From contig JAEZIW010000066.1 of the NCBI GenBank assembly GCA_023436525.1, positions 1 through 11,293 of the forward strand: DNA of 11,293 bases, read 5' to 3'. The DNA comes from Bacillota bacterium (GTDB taxonomy: Bacteria; Bacillota; Clostridia; Christensenellales; SZUA-584). Each line of letters opens with the position of its first letter. Within the stretch, counting starts at the first letter, position 1. Below, in pieces: positions 1 to 6,186 of this stretch. The notes beneath the pieces were generated by a model that did no database searches, had not been told where the DNA came from, and saw nothing but the letters and a program-made list of their open reading frames with translations. The translations under genes were made by a program, and so were the position numbers.

Positions 1-1
1 C

Positions 2-346
2 TACAACCGCGAAAAAGAAAGATTGGAATCTATGGAATTGGCATTTAACGATGAAGTTCACAAACCGACAATCACCGATACCGGTTTTTATTATCATGCG
101 ATTGTTACTATTTTTAATGATCAAAACTCATATGAATACGCCTTGCTTGATGAAGAGACTGGAACGATCGCTTATGTGTTTGCACAGTCGATGGGGATTA
201 ACGAATCAGTTGTACCTGTGCCATACCGTCCACACGGGTTCACTCCGCCGCAAGAGGCTTTGACTGAATGGGGGAGCTACAATATTTATCGTTTTAAGAT
301 TGATGAGGATGCGTATATTATTCCGGATGCAGACCGAATGGACTAG
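2..346 (+). CDS. 3' end of an unrecognised protein gene (5' truncated)
   Basis: The reading frame is open from the first complete codon at position 2 to a TAG at 344-346, so the window edge cuts the gene and the true start lies upstream. An in-frame TTG at 23 and ATG at 32 have no convincing ribosome binding site. The visible 114 residues begin with a charged stretch (YNREKERLE) and continue as an acidic, aromatic-rich mixed alpha/beta segment. It contains phrases such as GFYYHAIVTIF and YEYALLDEETGTIAYVFAQ, which look like a small beta-sheet domain. There is no signal peptide, membrane segment or recognisable catalytic motif in this part. I do not recognise the family. Codon use is AT-rich, like the DUF5050-type gene that follows on the other strand, and unlike the GC-richer genes beyond 3.2 kb. 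Confidence 0.6.
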   Translation, partial: YNREKERLESMELAFNDEVHKPTITDTGFYYHAIVTIFNDQNSYEYALLDEETGTIAYVFAQSMGINESVVPVPYRPHGFTPPQEALTEWGSYNIYRFKIDEDAYIIPDADRMD

Positions 347-381
347 CAGGGAAATTGCTTTTTTCTCTAAGACATGCACTG

Positions 382-484
382 GAAGGTGGGATTCGCTCCG
401 CTCACTGCGTTCGCTTTCACGCCATGTTCACCTGCCTTTATCCGCCACTGGCGGCGGCAGGCTCACGTTCGAATCCCCACTATG
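382..484. other. Structured non-coding segment with tRNA-like T-arm sequence
   Basis: No coding frame is credible here. GTGGGATTCG (386-395) is the inverted complement of CGAATCCCCAC (470-480, one extra C). Inside it nest CCTGCC (431-436) with GGCAGG (456-461), and CCGCC (442-446) with GGCGG (450-454). The right end, GTTCGAATCCCCAC, reads like a tRNA T-loop and 3' T-stem, and it is followed shortly by GCCA. No matching tRNA 5' half, D-arm or anticodon arm was found, so this is not a functional tRNA. It could be a palindromic (REP-like) element, a decayed tRNA 3' end interrupted by a palindromic insert, or an unclassified structured RNA. Confidence 0.4.
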
Positions 485-489
485 CCAAA

Positions 490-520
490 ACAAAAAGCCC
501 ACCTGCGGTGAGCTTTTGTT
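490..520. terminator. Bidirectional Rho-independent terminator
   Basis: AAAAGC (493-498) pairs with GCTTTT (512-517), and CACC (500-503) pairs with GGTG (507-510) around a TGC loop, with one internal C/A mismatch. Read on the minus strand, the hairpin is followed by TTTTTGTTTT, a good U-tract. Read on the plus strand the tail is TTTTGTT, which is weaker. It lies between the end of the partial plus-strand gene (346) and the end of the minus-strand DUF5050-type gene (620), so it can serve both. Confidence 0.75.
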
Positions 521-619
521 ATGGCGGAGAACTCCGTACTGACAGTGAAGAACACAAGTTTAAGTATGAATAATGCGTGTGTTTAGCGTAACTCTATAAG
601 TTAAATAGTCACTTTCATA

Positions 620-2737
620 TTAATCCGCCGGGATTATATTATAATCATCGATATTGAAGGCTGGTATTTCATATAATGGTTGGATGTCTGAACCATCAGT
701 GCGCATTCTGTTAAGCCCCATTTCGGTAAAATAGTATATCCAGTCGTCTACCACATAAAACATCGACACGTCTTCATCGGTGAGCTTAATTTCCTCTCCT
801 GTCTCGACGTTGGTTTTGTTTATACCATTATATATTTTATAATAGTAAACCCATCCATCTGCTGCATTGATGCTGTTGAGTCGCATGTTGTAAATATTGC
901 CGGTATTGTCGAAGGCGATCTGTTGCGTATCTCGCCCTTTTATATTAGCACGGTACAGAGTATCTTCGCCTTGTTCAACATGTAACAGATAGTAAATCCA
1001 GCCGTCATCGATAACAAGCTGTGTGTAATAATCGTTATTCGTCAGCTGCAATTCATCCGTTCCGTCAACTCGAACACGATATACATAACCACCGACCGAA
1101 CTATCCTCTGTTAATTTGAGATAGGCAATCCATCCGTCTTCCACGTTCACGTACTGACAGATACCGCTGGCAAGCCGGGTCACTTCAGAGCCATCAAGGC
1201 GCATCCTGTATATCCCGCGCCTGTCTCCATAATCGGTTTCCAGAAGAGTATAATAGACCCAGCCGTCCACGACACTAACATAAGCACAGCGCTCATTGCA
1301 TAGCAATCTATTACCGGAACCATCGGTGCGCATCCGGCAGATTCCTTCCTGATATATGTCGTAATAAACAATCCAATCGCCCAATAAATTGATGAAACCG
1401 CCACCATTGCCCAAAACTGTTTTTTCTAAAGTTGCGGCGTTCATTTTATACAGCGAACCTTCATTATCATTATCGGGCGATGAATCCATATAATATATCC
1501 ATTCATTATCCGCAGCCACCATTCCGGCGTTTGCGATGTTGCTCGCAGTATTTCCACGCTTTCCAATTAATTCATCTGGAATCATGTTGAGGTATGAATT
1601 ATTTTCAGTACTTTCGTCTGGAACCGGCGTTTCATATGTGTTTACCTGTGTATAGTTTTCCTTGGCATTCTCCATATCATTGCCGTCAGTTGTATCCGTG
1701 CCTGTGCGTATTTTGTATATTCCATCCCTGTTATCATTGTAATCATCAAGATAATAGTAAATCCAGCCATCTCTCACAATGATATCATATGGATCATCAT
1801 TGCAAAGTATAACTCTCTCCGAGCCATCTTTGCGCGTCTTAAAAATACCATCCTCATGGGAAGAATAATATACCCAACTATCCACCACGCTAAAATCGCT
1901 GGCATAAACGTCGCAAAGCATTGCTTTCTCCGAACCGTCGGTGCGTATCTTATAAACGCCTTCAACGTTCATATAATAAACCCATTCGTCTACAACGCAG
2001 ATTTTATCGGCGAATTCATCGCTCAGCTTCGTTCTTCCCGAGCCATTTGTACGCACTTTGTAAATACCATCAGAAGCATAATAAATCCAACTATTTTCTA
2101 TGCACATACTATTGTATGCTACATCCTCCAGTTTGACGTTTTCTGAGCCGTCCACACGCATCCTATATTGCCCGTCATCGAAAAGTGTCCATAAAATATC
2201 ATAGTAAATCCACCCATCCGCCACGGTTATTTTATTGACCGATTGACTTTCTATCAACAATGTATCCTCTGAACCGTCTGTATGCATTTTATAAATACCG
2301 CTATCATTAATATAATAAATCCAGTCGTCAATAATATAGATATTTGCAGTAAAATCAATATGTCCGTAATCGCTTATTTTAATATTTTCCGAACCATCCA
2401 AACGCATTCTGTAGATCCCGCTATCACGATCATTGGCATAATAAATGCAGTCGTCTGCCACATTGATATAATCACAGCGGGCATCACTCAATTTCGTTTT
2501 CTCGTATGGATTGGCGGTCAGTATCAGCACAACCGTAACGACAAGTGCAATGGCAACGGTGGCAATAACGCAGCGCCTTGCGGTCTGCTTTTTCGACTTT
2601 TTACCGTGCTCTACCTTTGTTTTCATTGCCAACGGATATGATGTAAGATTGGATGGTGGTACAAATAGACGTGTACCACATGCCTCACAAAAAGAATTTT
2701 CGTCTGGGTTCTTTGTTCCGCAATTTGAACAATTCAT
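620..2737 (-). CDS. Membrane-anchored zinc-ribbon / DUF5050-type double beta-propeller protein
   Basis: The 705-residue protein starts with a zinc ribbon (C3xxC6, C17xxC20), then a Lys/Arg-rich stretch (41-55) and one transmembrane helix (about 56-75). The ribbon should be cytosolic and the rest outside the cell. The exterior consists of W-I/V-Y-Y repeats followed by GIYRMRTDGSE-like strands, typical of DUF5050-type propeller proteins. I count 14 repeat units: seven starting near residues 97, 139, 176, 217, 252, 288 and 325, and seven near 413, 455, 493, 536, 580, 629 and 666. A Thr/Asn/Glu-rich linker (about 346-408) separates the groups. The likely role is sensing or binding at the cell surface; no ligand or enzyme activity can be inferred. 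The start is supported by GGTG upstream of the ATG. It is a single-gene unit, AT-rich compared with the genes beyond 3.2 kb, and its terminator is at 490-520. Confidence 0.88.
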   Translation of the reverse strand: MNCSNCGTKNPDENSFCEACGTRLFVPPSNLTSYPLAMKTKVEHGKKSKKQTARRCVIATVAIALVVTVVLILTANPYEKTKLSDARCDYINVADDCIYYANDRDSGIYRMRLDGSENIKISDYGHIDFTANIYIIDDWIYYINDSGIYKMHTDGSEDTLLIESQSVNKITVADGWIYYDILWTLFDDGQYRMRVDGSENVKLEDVAYNSMCIENSWIYYASDGIYKVRTNGSGRTKLSDEFADKICVVDEWVYYMNVEGVYKIRTDGSEKAMLCDVYASDFSVVDSWVYYSSHEDGIFKTRKDGSERVILCNDDPYDIIVRDGWIYYYLDDYNDNRDGIYKIRTGTDTTDGNDMENAKENYTQVNTYETPVPDESTENNSYLNMIPDELIGKRGNTASNIANAGMVAADNEWIYYMDSSPDNDNEGSLYKMNAATLEKTVLGNGGGFINLLGDWIVYYDIYQEGICRMRTDGSGNRLLCNERCAYVSVVDGWVYYTLLETDYGDRRGIYRMRLDGSEVTRLASGICQYVNVEDGWIAYLKLTEDSSVGGYVYRVRVDGTDELQLTNNDYYTQLVIDDGWIYYLLHVEQGEDTLYRANIKGRDTQQIAFDNTGNIYNMRLNSINAADGWVYYYKIYNGINKTNVETGEEIKLTDEDVSMFYVVDDWIYYFTEMGLNRMRTDGSDIQPLYEIPAFNIDDYNIIPAD

Positions 2738-2899
2738 TAAATCACCATCCCGTACGGGTTTTATAATATGAACGTTTATTATATATATGCATATTCCATT
2801 TTATCGTATGATATAAGCTTCAATCTAATATTGGTATATAAGTATACAATTAACATGCTATAAATAACTACAATTTCGTCGGGTAGATTAATTCGAAGA
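2738..2899. other. AT-rich intergenic region (probable promoter of the DUF5050-type gene)
   Basis: About 160 bases with no gene, very rich in A and T (for example the TATATATATG run near 2780). On the minus strand many TATAAT-like hexamers occur, including TATTAT about 30 bases before the start codon. None is paired with a convincing -35 box, so the promoter cannot be pinned down. Confidence 0.35.
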
Positions 2900-2936
2900 C
2901 AAAATTAAAACAGTGAGGAAAAAGTGTTCCTCACTG
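2900..2936 (-). terminator. Rho-independent terminator of the tRNA-Ser gene
   Basis: A perfect 10-bp stem forms between CAGTGAGGAA (2911-2920) and TTCCTCACTG (2927-2936) with a 6-base loop. On the minus strand it is followed by TTTTAATTTTG. It begins four bases after the tRNA CCA end. Confidence 0.92.
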
Positions 2937-2939
2937 CAG

Positions 2940-3030
2940 TGGCGGAGAAGGTGGGATTCGAACCCACGTGCCGGTTCCCCGACAAACGCATTTCGAGTGC
3001 GCCCCGTTATGACCTCTTCGATACTTCTCC
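2940..3030 (-). tRNA. tRNA-Ser (anticodon CGA)
   Basis: Read on the minus strand, the 91-base gene has the acceptor pair GGAGAAG/CTTCTCC, discriminator G and a genome-encoded CCA (2940-2942). The anticodon stem is GCGCA/TGCGT around loop CTCGAAA, giving anticodon CGA, which reads the serine codon UCG. A long variable arm typical of serine tRNAs (stem near CGG/CCG) follows, then T-arm GTGGG-TTCGAAT-CCCAC. All helices are intact. The gene stands alone, with its own promoter (3069-3097) and terminator (2900-2936). Confidence 0.97.
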
Positions 3031-3068
3031 ATATAATTGCCGACAGTACGTCAGCCGTTCGAATGTTC

Positions 3069-3097
3069 ATTATAAATTATTTATCCACGTAATTCAA
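3069..3097 (-). promoter_or_regulatory. Sigma-70-type promoter of tRNA-Ser
   Basis: On the minus strand, TTGAAT (-35, 3092-3097) and a perfect TATAAT (-10, 3069-3074) are separated by 17 bases. Transcription would start near 3062, giving a leader of roughly 30 bases before the tRNA 5' end at 3030. Confidence 0.8.
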
Positions 3098-3233
3098 GTA
3101 CAAATAATTGCGGATTCACCTTTTTCATGGGGATTTTGCCTTTAACGAATATCCGTGCCGACGTAAGCAAACAATACCAGTATCATAAAAAAAGCGGGCG
3201 ATGAATCGTCTCGTTCGCTGAAAGAAGGAACCC

Positions 3234-3713
3234 ATGTTAAGCTTTGATCAAAAAGAAACCTCGCTGTTAAACGATCAGAAAAAGCACGAGGAGCTCTGCA
3301 TTAAAAAATACTCAAGCTACGCGAACCAAACGCAGGATCCGCAGCTTAAAGCGTTGTTCAACAGCCATGGCCACGAGGAGCAGCAGCACCTTAATACTTT
3401 GAACCAAATGCTCGGCGGACAGCTGCCGAATATGCAAGGCGGGCAGCAGCAGAGCCAACAGCAATACCAGCAGCAAAGCGCTCAAACGAATTTTCCTGCC
3501 ATTCAACAGGGCGGCGGCGCTCAGGCCGATCAGATAATGTGCGAAGACCTGCTCTCTACAGAAAAATATGTCTCTTCCACGTACAACACGGCGATATTTG
3601 AATTCAAAGATCCCGCCGTGCGCAATGTTCTCAACCACATTCAAAAGGACGAGCAGGAACACGGCCAGCAGCTTTATGCCTATATGGCAGCGCACGGTAT
3701 GTACAACGCATGA
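3234..3713 (+). CDS. CotF-like spore coat protein (ferritin-like fold)
   Basis: The 159-residue protein matches the Coat F family: two helical-hairpin halves joined by a linker. The N-terminal half (about 8-60) carries E19/E20 and the ExxH motif E49-H52. The C-terminal half (about 99-155) carries E110 and a second ExxH, E140-H143. This spacing resembles the metal ligands of ferritin-like four-helix bundles. The linker (about 67-92) is almost all Gln with some Gly and Ser. The start ATG is preceded by AAGAAGGA at a good distance. CotF-family proteins are found in spore coats of Bacillus and relatives, which implies a spore-forming host; metal binding here is only inferred. The gene is transcribed alone and ends at the hairpin at 3719-3746. 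No confident promoter was identified, so sporulation sigma control cannot be shown. Confidence 0.9.
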   Translation: MLSFDQKETSLLNDQKKHEELCIKKYSSYANQTQDPQLKALFNSHGHEEQQHLNTLNQMLGGQLPNMQGGQQQSQQQYQQQSAQTNFPAIQQGGGAQADQIMCEDLLSTEKYVSSTYNTAIFEFKDPAVRNVLNHIQKDEQEHGQQLYAYMAAHGMYNA

Positions 3714-3718
3714 CAAGC

Positions 3719-3752
3719 AACAATGCCCCGAACCCGGGGCATTGTTAATTTA
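3719..3752. terminator. Terminator shared by the convergent cotF-like and SDR genes
   Basis: AACAATGCCCCG (3719-3730) pairs perfectly with CGGGGCATTGTT (3735-3746) around the loop AACC. On the plus strand it is followed by the short T-rich tail TTAATTT. The 12-bp stem is symmetric, so it may also stop minus-strand transcripts from the SDR gene, although the minus-strand U-tract is poor. Confidence 0.85.
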
Positions 3753-3785
3753 TCGACAGAACTTTATACATCACAATCAGCACCG

Positions 3786-4643
3786 TTATATGGGTTCACC
3801 TCCGTCAAACCGCACGCCGCAAAGCTGTTCGCTGAGCTCAAACAGCCGTTTTGCGTCCTGTTCACTGTCTGCGCGCTTATCGTAAGCCGCCGGCTTGCTC
3901 GCGTGGTAATACAGCTGAAGCGGCCTTGGCACCTGGCTGCACAAATACACATACGTCTGCGCCACATAATCGGGCTCATCGCCGTATTTTTTGCGCAGTG
4001 ACCAAAATGCGCTTACAATGCCGCCTGTTTGCTTATTGCCGATGTTGGTTTTCACCAGCCCCGGGTCTACCACGTACGCGTTCACACCGCTGCCCGCAAA
4101 CCGCCGGTTGATCTCTGCCGCACACAGCATATTGCACATTTTGCTTTGCTTATACGCCGTCAGCGTGTTGTAATGCTTTGCAAGCATCACATCCTTCCAA
4201 TGAATGCGCGCGTGCTTGTGCGAATTGCTGCCCGTGAATATCACGCGCCCTTTCGCCGCCTTAAGCGGCTCCCAAAGCCGGTAAGTGAGCAAAAACCCCG
4301 CGAGGTGATTCAGCGCAAACTGCAGCTCATACCCATCCGCCGTGGTGGTATAACCGCTGCGCACGCCGCCCGCGTTGTTAATCAACACATCCAGTTTTCC
4401 TTCCGCCGCCGTCAGCGACAGTATCCTATCCGCCGCATTGTTCACGTCGGCCAGCGACGATAAATCACCGCTCACAAAGTCGATGTGTGCCTCTGACACG
4501 TCGATCAGCAGCTTATTTTTTGCGTCTGCGCAGGTTTGCTCCGTCCGCCCGACGCCGATGATGCGCGCGCCGGAGGCTGCCAGCGCTTTGGCCGCCGCAT
4601 AGCCGATGCCGGATGTCGCGCCGGTAATCACTATCGTTTTCAC
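3786..4643 (-). CDS. Short-chain dehydrogenase/reductase (retinol-dehydrogenase-like SDR)
   Basis: The 285-residue protein is a classical SDR, an NAD(P)-dependent cytosolic oxidoreductase of unknown substrate. Visible signatures are TGATSGIG (7-14) for the dinucleotide, D60 after the fourth strand, NNAGG (89-93), N112, the serine region at 139-141, Y164-x3-K168 for catalysis, and DPG (193-195). Length and motif order resemble the retinol-dehydrogenase/WWOX-like branch, which often acts on lipophilic carbonyls; that is a family impression only. The start codon is GTG (4641-4643), chosen because GAGGAG lies five bases upstream (4649-4654) and no better ATG is near. It is divergent from the Cys/Gly-rich gene, with 90 bases between starts, and convergent with the cotF-like gene. 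It appears to be transcribed alone. Confidence 0.93.
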   Translation of the reverse strand: MKTIVITGATSGIGYAAAKALAASGARIIGVGRTEQTCADAKNKLLIDVSEAHIDFVSGDLSSLADVNNAADRILSLTAAEGKLDVLINNAGGVRSGYTTTADGYELQFALNHLAGFLLTYRLWEPLKAAKGRVIFTGSNSHKHARIHWKDVMLAKHYNTLTAYKQSKMCNMLCAAEINRRFAGSGVNAYVVDPGLVKTNIGNKQTGGIVSAFWSLRKKYGDEPDYVAQTYVYLCSQVPRPLQLYYHASKPAAYDKRADSEQDAKRLFELSEQLCGVRFDGGEPI

Positions 4644-4733
4644 GCTTTCTCCTCACAGTCTCGTTTTCACAAATACTTAGGTATATGAATAGTTTAAATT
4701 AAGCCTTTATGCTTTAAGGTGGTGAATAGACAC

Positions 4734-5096
4734 ATGAACGATAATTGTTTTAAGCTCCTGCTGCTTTTAAGCTGCCTCAACGGCGGTTTTGAAAACTGCG
4801 GATGTGGATGCGGTGCCTGCGGCCCGTGCGGCGGCTCCTGCCGGTGCTGCGGCGGTGGCTCTTGCGGCTCATGTGGCGGCTCTTGCCGGTGCTGCGGCGG
4901 TGGCTCTTGCGGCCCGTGTGGCGGCTCTTGCCGGTGCTGCGGCGGCCCATGCGGCGGTGGATGCGGCACCTGTCGGTGCTGCGGCGGCCCATGCAATAGT
5001 TTTGGTTTTCTCGGCTTTAACCGCGGCGGCGGCCCGTGCAGCGGGTTTGGCGGCGGCTTTGGCTGGAACAACTGCGGCCCCTGTGGGCGATGCTGA
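4734..5096 (+). CDS. Cys/Gly-rich repeat protein of unknown function
   Basis: The start is taken as ATG 4734 because AAGGTGGTG (4716-4724), one base off the ideal Shine-Dalgarno, lies nine bases upstream; an upstream in-frame GTG falls inside that site. The 120-residue product has about 30 Cys and 40 Gly. After a short leader with a Leu run (FKLLLLLSCL, 6-15) comes a core of SCRCCGGGSCGxCGG units at 35-49, 50-64, 65-78 and a partial one at 79-87. A Gly/Phe tail ends in CGPCGRC. The Leu run is too short for a clear signal peptide. No enzyme motif is seen. Plausible roles, all inferred, are a disulfide-crosslinked structural protein such as a spore coat component (a CotF-like gene is nearby), or a metal-binding protein. 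A modified peptide precursor is less likely because no modification enzymes are adjacent. Confidence 0.8.
   Translation: MNDNCFKLLLLLSCLNGGFENCGCGCGACGPCGGSCRCCGGGSCGSCGGSCRCCGGGSCGPCGGSCRCCGGPCGGGCGTCRCCGGPCNSFGFLGFNRGGGPCSGFGGGFGWNNCGPCGRC
4836..4994 (+). repeat. 45-bp coding tandem repeat in the Cys/Gly-rich gene
   Basis: Units start at 4836, 4881, 4926 and 4968, each opening with a Ser/Thr codon followed by TGC CGG TGC TGC or near it. Units 1 and 2 are 45 bases and differ at only three positions. Unit 3 is 42 bases, and unit 4 is partial and diverged. The in-frame length steps suggest growth by slippage or unequal recombination under selection for the reading frame. Confidence 0.85.
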
Positions 5097-5135
5097 TACA
5101 CAATACCGATAAAAGAATAACAAGCTGACTCCCCC

Positions 5136-5182
5136 CGTTTGTTCCGGCTTTTGGCAAATGGACGGTTAACGGAACACAAACG
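5136..5182 (+). other. Inverted repeat ahead of the terminator
   Basis: CGTTTGTTCCG (5136-5146) pairs with CGGAACACAAACG (5170-5182) if CA is bulged, giving an 11-bp stem. Its right arm overlaps the first four bases of the terminator stem that follows, so the two structures exclude one another in part. Confidence 0.4.
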
Positions 5183-5227
5183 CCCCGTTGTCTATGCGCG
5201 AGCACCGATCGGGGCGTTGTTGTTTTT
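5179..5227 (+). terminator. Rho-independent terminator of the Cys/Gly-rich gene
   Basis: AACGCCCCG (5179-5187) pairs with CGGGGCGTT (5210-5218), followed by GTTGTTTTTG. The 22-base loop can form a further small hairpin. It lies 13 bases beyond the end of the opposing NYN gene, so it may also stop minus-strand transcripts, with a weaker tail. Confidence 0.8.
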
Positions 5228-5239
5228 GAATCCTACTGC

Positions 5240-5992
5240 TTATTTCTTCGTTTCCTTGATGCGCACGTATTTGTGCACATTGTTCGGGCTGCTTGTTTTG
5301 CGCGACTGTATTTCAAACTGCTTGAGCGACGACACAAACGGCGTCAGCTTGGCAAAGCCGTAGTTTCTCGTATCAAAATCGGGGTAGCGTTTGTTCAGCA
5401 GCTTGCCCACCTGCCCGAGGTACGCCCAGCCGTCTTCATCGGAGCTTTCGGTGATGATGACCTTAAGCGCTTCGATGATCTCTTCCCGGCTGGCCATGCC
5501 TTCCTTGGCGGGCGCTTTGCCGTTGGTCTGCGGTTCCTGCTTTTCGGCGGGCGCGGGCGTGCTCAGCACCTCAAGATATTTAAATATCTCGCATGCGGAA
5601 ATAAACGCCGTGGGCGTTTTCTTTTCGCCCATGCCAATCACAAACATGCCGGATTCGCGCAGACGCGCGGCGAGGCGCGTAAAATCACTGTCGCTTGAAA
5701 CGATGCAAAACGCCTCCACATTTCCTGAGTATAATATGTCCATCGCGTCGATAATCAGCGCGGCATCCGTCGCGTTTTTGCCTGTGGTGTAGCTGTACTG
5801 CTGTATCGGCGTGATGGAGTTTGCGAGCAGCACGTTTTTCCACGAGGCGAGCTGCGGCTTGGTCCAGTCGCCGTAGATGCGCTTATAGGTCGGCGTGCCG
5901 TGGTTGCTGATTTCATCAAGTATGGCTTTTATGTATTTGTCCGAAACGTTATCGGCGTCTATCAGCACCGCGATTCGTTTGTCGTTCTCCAT
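5240..5992 (-). CDS. NYN-domain (LabA/DUF88-like) nuclease with C-terminal OST-HTH/LOTUS domain
   Basis: The 250-residue protein has an N-terminal NYN domain (about 5-142), a PIN-like fold of predicted metal-dependent ribonucleases. The acidic residues expected at the active site are present: IDADN (D12, D14), TDAALIIDAMD (D76, D82) and SSDSDF (D101, D103). A Pro/Ala/Glu-rich linker (about 144-167) leads to an OST-HTH/LOTUS winged-helix domain (about 168-247), recognised by REEIIEAL and the GWAYLGQVGKLLNKRYPDFD stretch; LOTUS domains are known RNA binders. Together these suggest an RNA-targeting nuclease or RNA-binding regulator in the cytoplasm; the target is unknown. The ATG is preceded by GAGGA. 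A promoter is visible at 6024-6052. The gene is a single-gene unit, divergent from the SDR-TetR operon and convergent with the Cys/Gly-rich gene. Confidence 0.92.
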   Translation of the reverse strand: MENDKRIAVLIDADNVSDKYIKAILDEISNHGTPTYKRIYGDWTKPQLASWKNVLLANSITPIQQYSYTTGKNATDAALIIDAMDILYSGNVEAFCIVSSDSDFTRLAARLRESGMFVIGMGEKKTPTAFISACEIFKYLEVLSTPAPAEKQEPQTNGKAPAKEGMASREEIIEALKVIITESSDEDGWAYLGQVGKLLNKRYPDFDTRNYGFAKLTPFVSSLKQFEIQSRKTSSPNNVHKYVRIKETKK

Positions 5993-6023
5993 GTGTTTCC
6001 TCTATTCTTATAAATCTGGTTTT

Positions 6024-6052
6024 ATTATACCTCTTATACGTGTTATCAACAA
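6024..6052 (-). promoter_or_regulatory. Promoter of the NYN-LOTUS gene
   Basis: On the minus strand a perfect TATAAT (6024-6029) lies 17 bases after TTGTTG (6047-6052). The -35 matches only its first three bases. The start codon follows about 30 bases downstream of the -10 box. Confidence 0.6.
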
Positions 6053-6105
6053 GTGACCGTATATCTTTAACTGCATCTGAGCTGATACCGAAACTGCACG
6101 AACTC

Positions 6106-6134
6106 TTGACATAACAACCAGTATACCATACAAT
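6106..6134 (+). promoter_or_regulatory. Strong sigma-70-type promoter of the SDR-TetR operon
   Basis: A perfect TTGACA (6106-6111), a 17-base spacer and TACAAT (6129-6134, one mismatch) are seen. The predicted start of transcription near 6141 falls inside the palindromic operator, which is a natural arrangement for repression. Confidence 0.88.
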
Positions 6135-6138
6135 CATA

Positions 6139-6170
6139 TTAGACCATCTAGTCTAGTCCGTTTAGTCTAA
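6139..6170 (+). promoter_or_regulatory. Probable TetR operator (TAGAC-n6-GTCTA plus a second half-site)
   Basis: The 16-base palindrome TAGACCATCTAGTCTA (6140-6155) covers the predicted transcription start. TAGTCTA occurs again at 6163-6169, 14 bases on, so TTAGAC at 6139 and GTCTAA at 6165 bracket the block. TAGAC/GTCTA half-sites are typical of operators for some TetR-family repressors, such as NemR-type sites. The likely ligand protein is the TetR encoded by the second gene of this operon, which implies autoregulation. Confidence 0.72.
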
Positions 6171-6186
6171 CGAGGAGGGTTATATC

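Noticed and set aside
461..484. T-arm-like GTTCGAATCC and GCCA considered as a tRNA gene
   Set aside because: No acceptor 5' strand, D-arm or anticodon arm can be found upstream, and the 5' T-stem does not pair locally.
300..573. Two short plus-strand open frames over the non-coding block after the first gene
   Set aside because: They run through the inverted repeats and the terminator, have no ribosome binding site and no protein-like composition.
3187..3219. Hairpin-like AGCG...CGCT next to a run of A, resembling a minus-strand terminator
   Set aside because: Only four outer base pairs and a few interrupted inner pairs form, and no minus-strand gene lies directly upstream that would need it.
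4836..4994. Tandem repeats considered as a CRISPR array
   Set aside because: Units are contiguous, in frame, with no unique spacers, and translate to a regular Cys/Gly pattern.
4694..5179. Pro/His/Gln-rich 161-residue frame on the minus strand over the Cys/Gly-rich gene
   Set aside because: It is the complement of the 45-bp repeats. It has no ribosome binding site, and the plus-strand frame has a near-ideal one.
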